Assembly: GCA_031428675.1 (NCBI GenBank) | Contig: JANOYC010000043.1 | Location: 1 to 24,303, forward strand | DNA: 24,303 bases | DNA from: JANOYC01 sp031428675 | GTDB lineage: Bacteria > Actinomycetota > Actinomycetes > Actinomycetales > Microbacteriaceae | Reading direction: 5' to 3' | Part shown: positions 6,768-13,150 of the stretch, piece by piece | Numbering within the stretch: the stretch's first letter is position 1 | How the letters are laid out: the number at the start of each line of letters is the position of its first letter | The notes under the pieces: generated by a model | Told to the model about the DNA's origin: nothing | The model's database searches: none | What the model saw: only the letters and a program-made list of their open reading frames with translations | Position numbers and translations under genes: made by a program

Positions 6768-7778
6768 ATGCAGATGAACGCGGCCGTGCTGGAGAAGCAG
6801 GGCGAAATGACCCTCCGCACCGTGCCCATGCCGCAGATCGACGACGATCAGGTGCTTGTTCGGGTCGCAGCCGTCGGCGTCTGCGGCAGTGACGTGCACT
6901 ACTACCAGCACGGCCGGATTGGCCCGTTTGTGGTCGATCACCCTCTCGTTCTCGGGCACGAGCTCTCGGGCACGATCGCGGCGGTCGGCGCGAAGGTCGA
7001 TCCGACGAGGGTTGGCCAGCGGGTCGCCGTGGAGCCGCAACGCCCCTGTCGCGTCTGCGACCAGTGCAAGGCCGGGCGTTACAACCTGTGTCCCGACATC
7101 GAGTTCTTCGCGACCCCACCGATCGACGGAGCCTTCTGCGAGTTCGTTGCAATACAGGCGGACTTCGCGCATCCGATTCCGGATTCTGTCTCCGACGCAG
7201 CGGCGGCGCTCATTGAGCCGCTCTCTGTAGGTATCTGGGCATGCAAGCGCGCGGGAATCGGGCTGGGCTCGCGCGTGCTGATAGCTGGTGCCGGGCCTAT
7301 CGGCGTCATCTTGGCCCAGACGGCTCGGGCATTCGGTGCCTTCGAGGTATACATCACCGATATTTCGGATGATCGACGAGAGTTTGCGCTCAAGCACGGC
7401 GCGACGCACGCACTCGACCCTCGAGTAGATGCGGTCGACGTGCTGGGGGTCGACGCATTCTTCGATGCGTCTGGCGTCGCGATGGCGGTGCAACAGGGAA
7501 TCGCGGCGGTACGTCCGGCCGGATCAGCGATCTTGGTTGGCATGGGCAACGACAATGTCGAGCTTCCGGTATCCGTCATCCAGAACCGCGAGATCTGGGT
7601 GAGCGGAGTCTTCCGCTACGCCAACACCTGGCCGCTCGGGATCGAACTCGTGGCGAGCGGTCGCGTCGACCTCGACGCGCTCGTCACACAGACCTTCGGG
7701 CTGGCGGGTGCCGAAGAAGCACTCAATGCCGGCCGCGCTCCGGGTCAACTCAAGGTGATCGTCCGCCCGAACGACTAG
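6768..7778 (+). CDS. Zinc-dependent medium-chain polyol dehydrogenase (sorbitol/xylitol type)
   Basis: 336 residues. Catalytic zinc ligands fit Cys39 (GVCGSD), His64-Glu65 (GHE) and Glu150 (LIEPL). The structural zinc site is the four-Cys set C94, C97, C100, C108 in RPCRVCDQCKAGRYNLC. The nucleotide fold has GAGPIG at 174-179 and an acidic residue in YITD at 198, favouring NAD+. HYYQHGRIGPFVV is characteristic of sorbitol/xylitol dehydrogenases. The ATG at 6768 has GAGGGA 4 bases before it; ATG 6774 is an alternative with wider spacing, and GTG 6756 overlaps the upstream stop. It acts on an imported polyol beside the mannitol-type enzyme. Confidence 0.9.
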   Translation: MQMNAAVLEKQGEMTLRTVPMPQIDDDQVLVRVAAVGVCGSDVHYYQHGRIGPFVVDHPLVLGHELSGTIAAVGAKVDPTRVGQRVAVEPQRPCRVCDQCKAGRYNLCPDIEFFATPPIDGAFCEFVAIQADFAHPIPDSVSDAAAALIEPLSVGIWACKRAGIGLGSRVLIAGAGPIGVILAQTARAFGAFEVYITDISDDRREFALKHGATHALDPRVDAVDVLGVDAFFDASGVAMAVQQGIAAVRPAGSAILVGMGNDNVELPVSVIQNREIWVSGVFRYANTWPLGIELVASGRVDLDALVTQTFGLAGAEEALNAGRAPGQLKVIVRPND

Positions 7779-7818
7779 CCTGAGCCACACTAACTGGGCC
7801 TGAGCGGCACGAACTCGA
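7779..7818 (+). repeat. Two tandem 20-bp imperfect repeats before the SDR gene
   Basis: 7779-7798 and 7799-7818 match at 15 of 20 positions, both beginning CCTGAGC and sharing CAC and AACT. They fill the 51-base gap between the zinc dehydrogenase and the SDR gene. Function unknown; possibly a local duplication. Confidence 0.5.
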
Positions 7819-7829
7819 AGGGGAGTCAC

Positions 7830-8591
7830 ATGCTCGAACGAAGTCGATTGGATGGCCGGGTCGCCATCGTCACGGGGTCCACCCGTGGATTGGGGCGCAT
7901 TTTCGCGCTCGCGCTTGCGGAGGCCGGTGCTGACGTCGTCGTCGTCGGGCGCGACGGCGACGCCGCCCACACAGTGGCGAGCGAGGTCGAATCGCTCGGT
8001 CGCCGCTCGCTCGTGGTGCTCGCCGACGTGACGGTGCGAGCCGACGTCGAGTCGGTGCTTGCGAAAACTCTCGACGCTTTTGGTCGCGCGGATATCCTCA
8101 TCAACAACGCGGGTGCCTGCATTCATAAGCCAGCGCTCGACGTGACCGACGACGACTGGCGCCTTGTGATGGGCGTCAACATCGACGGTGTCTGGTTGTG
8201 TTCGCAGGTCTTCGGTCGGCACTTCGTCGACCAGGGTGCCGGTGTGATCGTCAACATCGGCTCCATGTCCGGCACCATAGTGAACCGGCCGCAGTGGCAA
8301 CCCGCGTACAACGCGTCGAAAGCGGCCGTGCACCACCTCACCAAGAGCCTCGCTGCGGAATGGGCACCACTCGGTGTGCGAGTGAATGCGCTCGCTCCGG
8401 GCTACATGCGCACCGACATGTCGCCGGTCGACGATCCTCGTTTCCGGCGCTACTGGATCGAGGATGCTCCGCAGCAACGCGTGGGCGAACCGGAAGAACT
8501 GGCGGGCGCCATCGTGTTCTTGGCAAGTGACGCCTCGTCGTTCATGACGGGGTCTGTGTTGACCGTCGACGGAGGCTACTCCGTCTTTTGA
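7830..8591 (+). CDS. Short-chain dehydrogenase/reductase of the polyol operon
   Basis: 253 residues, classical SDR length. Cofactor motif TGSTRGLG at 15-22, NNAG at 92-95, catalytic Ser147 (GSMSG), Tyr160 and Lys164 (YNASK). The Ser-Tyr spacing of 13 and the YxxxK pattern are canonical. The end, MTGSVLTVDGGYSVF, is the standard SDR substrate-loop/C-terminal signature. The ATG at 7830 has GGGGAG upstream. Last gene of the operon, 51 bases after the zinc dehydrogenase and 51 bases before a strong terminator. Similar to gluconate 5-dehydrogenase and sorbitol dehydrogenase-type SDRs; the exact substrate is not readable, but a polyol or keto-sugar fits the neighbours. Confidence 0.88.
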   Translation: MLERSRLDGRVAIVTGSTRGLGRIFALALAEAGADVVVVGRDGDAAHTVASEVESLGRRSLVVLADVTVRADVESVLAKTLDAFGRADILINNAGACIHKPALDVTDDDWRLVMGVNIDGVWLCSQVFGRHFVDQGAGVIVNIGSMSGTIVNRPQWQPAYNASKAAVHHLTKSLAAEWAPLGVRVNALAPGYMRTDMSPVDDPRFRRYWIEDAPQQRVGEPEELAGAIVFLASDASSFMTGSVLTVDGGYSVF

Positions 8592-8642
8592 GTGCTCGCC
8601 GGTGTGCACTGAAGTGATGCCAGCGGATGCCGGGCAAACAAA

Positions 8643-8671
8643 ACGGGCGGGGCGCTATGCGCCCCGCCCGT
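8643..8671. terminator. Bidirectional terminator closing the polyol operon and the 54-aa gene
   Basis: ACGGGCGGGGCGC at 8643-8655 pairs perfectly with 8659-8671 around the loop TAT. On the minus strand it is followed by TTTGTTTG (the A-rich bases at about 8636-8643), an ideal intrinsic terminator for the leftward small genes. On the plus strand the tail is TTCCTGT, weaker but usable for the operon. A second small stem, CCTGTC/GACAGG at 8673-8690, lies beside it. Confidence 0.85.
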
Positions 8672-8720
8672 TCCTGTCCTGGGAGACAGGATTGGGGGAA
8701 TCGTCTCCGAGAACGGCGGA

Positions 8721-8885
8721 TCAGACTCCGCGGCGTCCGGAGACGGACCGCATGAGGAACATGATCACCGCGATGACGGCGAGCACGATTCCTACCCACA
8801 GTAGGAAATTGAGGGACTGCACGAGTCCTCCGGTGATGGCCAGGATGATGGCCACGATGATGATAATCAATGCGACGAGGTTCAT
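8721..8885 (-). CDS. Small two-helix membrane protein
   Basis: 54 residues, MNLVALIIIIVAIILAITGG to a basic end SVSGRRGV. Two hydrophobic helices (about 2-18 and 25-46) are joined by a short polar turn, GGLVQSL; the C-terminal Arg residues predict a cytoplasmic end. AAAGGA lies about 9 bases before the ATG on this strand. It follows the 91-aa gene by 14 bases, probably one transcript, and faces the bidirectional terminator at 8643-8671. Small proteins of this form are frequent in Microbacteriaceae; no function can be assigned from sequence. Confidence 0.8.
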   Translation of the reverse strand: MNLVALIIIIVAIILAITGGLVQSLNFLLWVGIVLAVIAVIMFLMRSVSGRRGV

Positions 8886-8899
8886 GTCTGTCGTTCCTT

Positions 8900-9175
8900 T
8901 CAGTGCCGATCGCTCGTGGCGTTCGGGGAATTGGCCATTCGTTTATTTCGCCCATGATGAGGCGAGTGGGAGTTCACGTAAGTGCGTTCGCTCGGTGACA
9001 GCCGGATGACGTCGTAACCGCCTTCGATTACGGCATGGTCCAAGTCTTCAGGCTCGCCGCGGGCGTGCTCGATGACGTCCGGCTTTAGCGGTGCTCGTGG
9101 ATCGCGGGCGATGACCTCCTTTTGCTCTTCGGTCAATGTTGCCCACCAGTCTTCGATTGGTGGAAGTCTCTGCAT
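8900..9175 (-). CDS. Uncharacterised 91-aa protein
   Basis: Begins MQRLPPIEDWWATLTEEQKE, contains ARDPRAPLKPDVIEHARG and ends in a polar, His/Asn-rich tail. I do not recognise the family. The start at 9175 is chosen because GGAGGA precedes it by 8 bases; the in-frame ATG at 9193 has no ribosome site. The first 70 residues look like a small acidic folded domain with an amphipathic helix around WWATLTEEQKEVIA, while the last 20 residues (HHGRNKRMANSPNATSDRH) look disordered. It is the first gene of a two-gene leftward unit with the 54-aa membrane protein. Codon use is normal for the window. Confidence 0.65.
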   Translation of the reverse strand: MQRLPPIEDWWATLTEEQKEVIARDPRAPLKPDVIEHARGEPEDLDHAVIEGGYDVIRLSPSERTYVNSHSPHHGRNKRMANSPNATSDRH

Positions 9176-9393
9176 GGTGCCGATCCTCCGCATCTGTGCG
9201 TGGTTGAAAGCTATGCCTCATTGCTGACTGTTGTCGAGGGGTTGACTAGCTGGCAAAGAAAGGAGTACTCGTACCCCGCGCATTAGGCGGAGCGCCCGAT
9301 AATCGATACGATTCGGTGCAGGCGCACCCAGGCGCCGATCGTACTGAGGCCGCGACGAGGCTGGGACGTAGCCAAACACCACAGGAGCACCAC

Positions 9394-9753
9394 GTGGGAT
9401 CTATCATCTACGGAAGCGCGTCAATCGAGATCCAGTTCGAGGATCGCGTGCTCGCACATCTGCAGATCGTCATGAGCGCGAAGTTGCGGCGCAGAGAGTC
9501 GTTCTTTTTCAGTTGGTTCGACACGCCCGACGTCGGTGACGGCCGCAGCGCTATCTGGATTGACTCCTCGATACCGATCTATTTCCGGTACAACGGAAGC
9601 CGCCAGCCGGCCGTAAACAAGGCGTGGCTCGAGGAGATGGCCATCGCTGCGGGCAGCAATCAAGGGCTTTTGCTGACGGAAGAGCCCGGCAACGGCAATA
9701 CTCCCATCCACTCGGAAGACAACAGCATCAAGCGACGCAACGGCGTGCACTGA
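9394..9753 (+). CDS. DUF7882-family small protein
   Basis: 119 residues from a GTG start: MGSIIYGSASIEIQFEDRVL. The layout MGxxxYG, then EDRxLAHLQIVMSAKLRRRESF, then a Trp-containing strand, IWIDSSIPIYFRY and KAWLEEMAIAAGSNQGLLL, matches the small protein family that I know as DUF7882 and associate with Microbacteriaceae; its biochemical role is not known. The GTG at 9394 is preceded by AGGAG at 9382-9386 (7-base spacing), and the family consistently starts with MGxxxYG, so the longer open frame from 9316 is rejected. The C-terminal 25 residues (EEPGNGNTPIHSEDNSIKRR) are polar and likely disordered. A weak hairpin CTGACC/GGTCAG spans the stop codon. Confidence 0.8.
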   Translation: MGSIIYGSASIEIQFEDRVLAHLQIVMSAKLRRRESFFFSWFDTPDVGDGRSAIWIDSSIPIYFRYNGSRQPAVNKAWLEEMAIAAGSNQGLLLTEEPGNGNTPIHSEDNSIKRRNGVH

Positions 9754-9815
9754 CCTCGGTCAGGGTGGACACCGGGATGACGCACCTGCCCTCAGGAGTT
9801 GCCGTGTCAACCCCC

Positions 9816-9844
9816 GTGACTGATCGACTCTCACCGGCTAGGGT
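9816..9844 (+). promoter_or_regulatory. Probable promoter of the 163-aa gene
   Basis: GTGACT at 9816-9821, a 17-base spacer and TAGGGT at 9839-9844, giving a transcript start about 20-25 bases before the ATG at 9874. The same GTGACT-N17-TANNNT form is seen upstream of the CHAP gene. Confidence 0.55.
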
Positions 9845-9873
9845 CGGCCTACCAAAGGTGAAAGGGCGGCGGG

Positions 9874-10365
9874 ATGCTTGCTGAGACGTGGGGGTCGACG
9901 ACGATCCACCAGTGGCCCGAACTTTCGCGGTCCGCGGCTCAGAAGGTTCTGGATGCCTACGGCGAGCCTCATGAAGTGACCCAGTCGACCCTCGTCTGGT
10001 ACTCAGTGGGGGAGTGGAAACGCGTCGTCGCGACTCGTGAGTATTATTACCACTTGTACCCCGATCCACACACCGACTCAGTGGCGTGCGTGATCGACTA
10101 CGACCTGCCATTGTCAGCGATCGGCGAGGTTGCCGCTTTTGACGGAAGCGTCATCGTGGATATCACCGCGGGTGAACTGATCTCCCGGTGCCGTGATATT
10201 GAGGCCAACCGACTTGCGCTCAACCTTGTGCACGACATTGCCCACGGGCGTAAAGACGCGGAAAGCGCGCGCGAATACTGCGAACGGGAGATCCGCCGGT
10301 CGCGGAATGGCGAGCCGACCCCGTATCGCGACAAACTCCTCATCCGGGGCACCGTCCACGACTGA
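9874..10365 (+). CDS. Uncharacterised 163-aa protein
   Basis: Starts MLAETWGSTTIHQWPELSRS. The N-terminal part contains AQKVLDAYGEPHEVT, LVWYSVGEWKRVVATREYYYH and PDPHTDSVACVIDY, an alpha/beta arrangement rich in aromatic residues. The C-terminal part is helical and charged (DIAHGRKDAESAREYCEREIRR). There is no signal peptide, membrane segment or known catalytic motif. I do not recognise the family. A purine-rich GGGCGGCGGG precedes the ATG, and a GTGACT-N17-TAGGGT promoter lies just upstream. It is flanked by a small GC stem with a T-run at 10372-10403, so it is probably monocistronic. Confidence 0.75.
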   Translation: MLAETWGSTTIHQWPELSRSAAQKVLDAYGEPHEVTQSTLVWYSVGEWKRVVATREYYYHLYPDPHTDSVACVIDYDLPLSAIGEVAAFDGSVIVDITAGELISRCRDIEANRLALNLVHDIAHGRKDAESAREYCEREIRRSRNGEPTPYRDKLLIRGTVHD

Positions 10366-10371
10366 TGGTCT

Positions 10372-10403
10372 GGCGCGCTGTAATCTGAACGCGCCCCCGT
10401 TTT
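10372..10403 (+). terminator. Possible terminator after the 163-aa gene
   Basis: GGCGCG at 10372-10377 pairs with CGCGCC at 10390-10395 across a 12-base loop, followed by CCCCGTTTT. The stem is short and the loop large, so the call is moderate. Confidence 0.4.
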
Positions 10404-10426
10404 CCCGGCACAAACGCCCCAGTCTC

Positions 10427-10443
10427 GTTACCAGTTTGTTACC
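10427..10443 (+). promoter_or_regulatory. Direct repeat GTTACC-N5-GTTACC, possible MtrA-type box
   Basis: GTTACC at 10427-10432 and again at 10438-10443, exactly 11 bases apart (one helical turn), ending 5 bases before the -35 of the CHAP gene. Paired GTxAC-like hexamers with this spacing resemble sites of OmpR-type response regulators such as MtrA, which controls cell-wall hydrolase genes in actinobacteria. The assignment is inference. Confidence 0.45.
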
Positions 10444-10448
10444 TCGTC

Positions 10449-10477
10449 GTGACTTTCGGCCGAATCTCGCGTAACGT
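10449..10477 (+). promoter_or_regulatory. Promoter of the CHAP hydrolase gene
   Basis: -35 GTGACT at 10449-10454, 17-base spacer, -10 TAACGT at 10472-10477. The predicted start of transcription, near 10484, lies at the foot of the hairpin 10486-10510. This leaves a leader of about 75 bases before the GTG at 10560. Confidence 0.65.
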
Positions 10478-10485
10478 GAACCGGG

Positions 10486-10510
10486 TTCGCACGCGGTGAC
10501 CGCGTGCGAA
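10486..10510 (+). promoter_or_regulatory. Perfect 11-bp-arm hairpin at the predicted 5' end of the CHAP mRNA
   Basis: TTCGCACGCGG at 10486-10496, loop TGA, and its exact reverse complement at 10500-10510. It starts within a few bases of the predicted transcript start, so it would cap the 5' end of the mRNA as a stem-loop, or act as an operator overlapping the start site. A smaller stem GCGCT/AGCGC follows at 10523-10535. Confidence 0.6.
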
Positions 10511-10559
10511 TCTGCCGTAGCCGCGCTGTCAGCGCGCACCGACGACAAGAGGATCCGCC

Positions 10560-11405
10560 GTGTCACGACCAACGCCCGCCGAACCACCCGGCGATGCGTC
10601 GAACGAACTGTCGCGTCGCGCGTACCGCGAGATTCGTCGGGCCGCTCGCTCCTCATCATCCAGGGCCTCGGCGACGCGACCGGGTGAGAAGCGGCGCAAT
10701 CCGTTCGTTGCTCTTCTCGTTGTCGTCATTGTTCCGGGGTTTCTCGCAGCAACATCCATTCCTGCGCTCGCGCTCGGTGGCGCATCCACGGGTGACGTAG
10801 TGGCCGTGACGCAGCCGGTCACTGCAGCTCGCACGTCGGGCGCCCAGTCGGTATCAGTGCCGAGTGGCTCGGCGCCGTCGACCGTGGCTCGCGACGCCCT
10901 CACTGCCACGACCGAAGATGAACTGCGACGCATCAAGGCAGCAGAGGCGCGCGCGGCGCGAATCGCCGCCTACAGCGCATCGGGATACCGCGTAGTTGGG
11001 GAGCGCGCCGCGGGCGATGACTACCCGTGGCCCTATGCAAACGGCGGCCTCTCACCGCTCAACTACTTCTACCGCCAGTGCGTCGACTTCGTGGCGTGGC
11101 GCCTCAACCGCGACGCCGGCACCCCTGTTGCCCCGTTCAAGTACACCTGGTCGAATCTGACTCCGACCGGCGGAAACGCTTCGGCGTGGAAGCGCGCGTG
11201 GGAAGCAAAGGGCTGGCCCATGAGCACGACGCCGGTCCCGGGGGCCGTGGCCTGGTTCACTGGCAACCACGTCGCCTACGTCAAATCGGTCAACAGCGAC
11301 GGCACCGTCTCGCTGGAGGAGTACAACTGGGGCAACGACCGCGCCTACCACGCGCGCACGATCCCGGCGTCTTCGGTGCCGATGTACCTCTATCCACCCG
11401 CGTGA
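10560..11405 (+). CDS. CHAP-domain cell-wall hydrolase, membrane-anchored or secreted
   Basis: 281 residues from a GTG start with AGAGGA just upstream. After a basic cytoplasmic lead of about 45 residues comes a hydrophobic segment NPFVALLVVVIVPGFLAATS (about 47-66), acting as a long signal peptide or anchor. A Thr/Ser/Ala-rich linker and a short coiled helix (ELRRIKAAEARAARIAAY) follow. The CHAP domain occupies about 150-280: catalytic Cys174 in YRQCVDFVAW, His237 in GNHVAYVKSV and Glu254/Asn256 in EEYNW. CHAP enzymes are peptidoglycan amidases or endopeptidases acting outside the membrane, so this one probably takes part in wall remodelling or division. The gene has its own promoter with a leader hairpin and a possible MtrA-type box. 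The KhtT-like gene follows 39 bases later with its own promoter. Confidence 0.88.
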   Translation: MSRPTPAEPPGDASNELSRRAYREIRRAARSSSSRASATRPGEKRRNPFVALLVVVIVPGFLAATSIPALALGGASTGDVVAVTQPVTAARTSGAQSVSVPSGSAPSTVARDALTATTEDELRRIKAAEARAARIAAYSASGYRVVGERAAGDDYPWPYANGGLSPLNYFYRQCVDFVAWRLNRDAGTPVAPFKYTWSNLTPTGGNASAWKRAWEAKGWPMSTTPVPGAVAWFTGNHVAYVKSVNSDGTVSLEEYNWGNDRAYHARTIPASSVPMYLYPPA

Positions 11406-11432
11406 GTTCCGGCTCCGCTGTGGGGCGACTGG

Positions 11433-11438
11433 TAGCGT
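11433..11438 (+). promoter_or_regulatory. -10 box of the leaderless KhtT-like gene
   Basis: TAGCGT followed by 6 bases and the GTG start at 11445, with no ribosome binding site, so transcription probably begins at the start codon. No clear -35. Confidence 0.5.
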
Positions 11439-11444
11439 GTTGGC

Positions 11445-11939
11445 GTGGGAGTACGCATTGAGAAGATCGACCTACCGGGAATCGGTGCGCGATACGACGT
11501 CGTAACATCGACCGGCCGTCGAATCAGTGTCGTCACGCATCGAAACGGTGACCGCGACCTGGCCCTATTCGATGCCGACGATCCCGACGCCAGCACCGAC
11601 TCCATACCGCTGAGTGATCAAGAGGCCGCGGCTCTCGCCGACGTGCTGGGCGGATCGGTCATGCTCGGCCAACTCGCCGGGCTGAGTGAGCAAGCCGCAG
11701 GCCTGTACACCGAGCACCTGACCGTCGCTGCAGATTCGCATTATGTAAACCACCCCCTCGGTGATACGAAGGCGCGAACACGCACCGGAGTATCGGTTGT
11801 CGCGATCGTTCGCGACGGCGAGATCATCGCTTCACCGAAGCCGAACGTTCACCTCGCCGCTGGCGATTCTCTCGTCGCCGTCGGAACCCGCAGCGGGTTA
11901 GACGCACTGGCCGAACTCATCGCCACCAGCTCCGGATAG
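11445..11939 (+). CDS. khtT: KhtT-like regulatory subunit of a cation/proton antiporter (RCK_C/TrkA-C domain)
   Basis: 164 residues starting at GTG 11445, MGVRIEKIDLPGIGARYDVV, the typical KhtT N-terminal domain start (LPGIGxRY). The C-terminal half is an RCK_C/TrkA-C domain: TRTGVSVVAIVRDGEIIASPKPNVHLAAGDSLVAVGT in consecutive strands, with the usual G-D-x-L-V-x-V-G end. KhtT proteins sit on the cytoplasmic face of the KhtU antiporter and gate it; in Bacillus the domain binds c-di-AMP. The partner antiporter follows after 14 bases. The start lacks a ribosome site but is 6 bases after a TAGCGT box, suggesting a leaderless mRNA. The symbol follows family and context, not a search. Confidence 0.85.
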   Translation: MGVRIEKIDLPGIGARYDVVTSTGRRISVVTHRNGDRDLALFDADDPDASTDSIPLSDQEAAALADVLGGSVMLGQLAGLSEQAAGLYTEHLTVAADSHYVNHPLGDTKARTRTGVSVVAIVRDGEIIASPKPNVHLAAGDSLVAVGTRSGLDALAELIATSSG

Positions 11940-11953
11940 CGAGAGGCCGCCCC

Positions 11954-13150
11954 ATGCACGAGACGACCCTGCTCATCATCGAGGTTGGCGCTCTGCTGTT
12001 GGGGCTCAGCATGCTCGGGCGTCTGGCGATCCGACTCGGTATCTCGCCCATCCCGCTGTATTTGTTGATCGGTCTCGCAACCGGCACTGGGGGATTCATT
12101 CCCCTATCGGCGAGTGAGGAATTCATCGCCGTCGGTTCGGAGATCGGCGTCATCCTCCTCCTTGCGATGCTGGGCCTGGAGTACACGGCAGAAGAACTGC
12201 TCGGAAACCTCCGCCAATCGCGCATGGCCGGGCTCGTCGACGCGCTGGCGAATGCGCTGCCCGGCGCGGCCGTCGCGCTACTGCTTGGCTGGGGCCCCAT
12301 CGCGGCGGTCGCTCTTGCCGGCATCACCTGGATCTCGTCGTCGGGCGTGATCGCGAAGGTGATGCGCGATCTCGGGCGGCTCGGAAACAGGGAAACGCCC
12401 GTCATCTTGTCAATCCTGGTGATCGAGGACCTCGCGATGGCGTTCTACCTGCCGGTGCTTTCGGCGCTTGTTCTCGGAGCCGGCCTGCTGCAAGGCGCAT
12501 TTGTGCTCGTCATCGCGGTGGCGGCGGTTCTCGTCATCCTGTACCTCGCGCTCAGGCACGGCAACATCATCTCGAAGCTGTTTTCCGCGCATCACTCCGA
12601 GCCACTGCTCCTCGGCGTGCTCGGGCTGACGATGCTCGTAGCGGGACTCGCGCAGCAGGTGAACGTATCGGCTGCCGTCGGCGCGTTCCTCGTGGGAATC
12701 GCGATCTCGGGGCAAGTGGCTCACAACGCGGCTGAAGTGCTCACACCACTCCGCGACCTGTTCGCGGCAATCTTCTTCGTATTCTTCGGGCTGTCGACAG
12801 ACCCGGCCGCCATCGTCCCGATGCTGTTGCCGGCCATTGCACTTGCAGTGCTCACCATGGGAACCAAAGTGTGGTCGGGATACTTCGCAGCGCGTCGAGC
12901 GGGAATCGGTGTTCCTGGTCGATGGCGCACCGGGTTCACTCTGACCGTACGCGGTGAATTCTCGATCGTGATCGCCGGACTAGCGGTTGGCGCTGGGCTT
13001 GAGCCGTTGCTCGCGCCGCTGGCCACGGCTTACGTGCTGATTACCGTGGTCGTCGGCCCGTTGCTCGCCCGGGTGCCCGACTCGCGCGTATTCAAGCAGG
13101 CCGTTCGTCGGCACGCACAGCGAGCGCAGGCCCTGGCTCAGCCGTCGTAG
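11954..13150 (+). CDS. khtU: KhtU-like CPA2 cation/proton antiporter
   Basis: 398 residues with about 12 membrane helices, from LLIIEVGALLLGLSMLGRLA onward. ISPIPLYLLIGLATG and the GVILLLAMLGLEY segment are typical of the CPA2 (KefB/GerN) family, as is the later LFAAIFFVFFGLS. There is no C-terminal RCK domain, consistent with a separate KhtT subunit encoded just upstream. The likely role is K+ (or Na+) efflux in exchange for H+, for ion or pH homeostasis. GAGAGG at 11941-11946 precedes the ATG by 7 bases. The last 13 bases overlap the 3' end of the convergent coiled-coil gene. Ion specificity is inferred. Confidence 0.88.
   Translation: MHETTLLIIEVGALLLGLSMLGRLAIRLGISPIPLYLLIGLATGTGGFIPLSASEEFIAVGSEIGVILLLAMLGLEYTAEELLGNLRQSRMAGLVDALANALPGAAVALLLGWGPIAAVALAGITWISSSGVIAKVMRDLGRLGNRETPVILSILVIEDLAMAFYLPVLSALVLGAGLLQGAFVLVIAVAAVLVILYLALRHGNIISKLFSAHHSEPLLLGVLGLTMLVAGLAQQVNVSAAVGAFLVGIAISGQVAHNAAEVLTPLRDLFAAIFFVFFGLSTDPAAIVPMLLPAIALAVLTMGTKVWSGYFAARRAGIGVPGRWRTGFTLTVRGEFSIVIAGLAVGAGLEPLLAPLATAYVLITVVVGPLLARVPDSRVFKQAVRRHAQRAQALAQPS

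Noticed and set aside
6267..8609. Long minus-strand open frames (6267-7493 and 7524-8609)
   Set aside because: They lie wholly opposite the zinc dehydrogenase, SDR and polyol dehydrogenase genes, whose catalytic motifs are intact; the antisense products are His/Arg/Asp-rich and resemble nothing.
9316..9393. Longer start for the DUF7882 gene at 9316
   Set aside because: The extra 26 residues have no family match, while the GTG at 9394 has a good ribosome site and gives the MGxxxYG start.
10411..10559. c-di-AMP (ydaO-type) riboswitch before the CHAP gene
   Set aside because: The context is right, but I cannot find the conserved GAGCGGGGGA-like core or the expected stem order; a simple 11-bp hairpin explains the structure.
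13138..13150. Convergent 13-bp overlap of the antiporter and coiled-coil genes as a frameshift artefact
   Set aside because: Both C-termini read naturally and short convergent overlaps are common in compact genomes.
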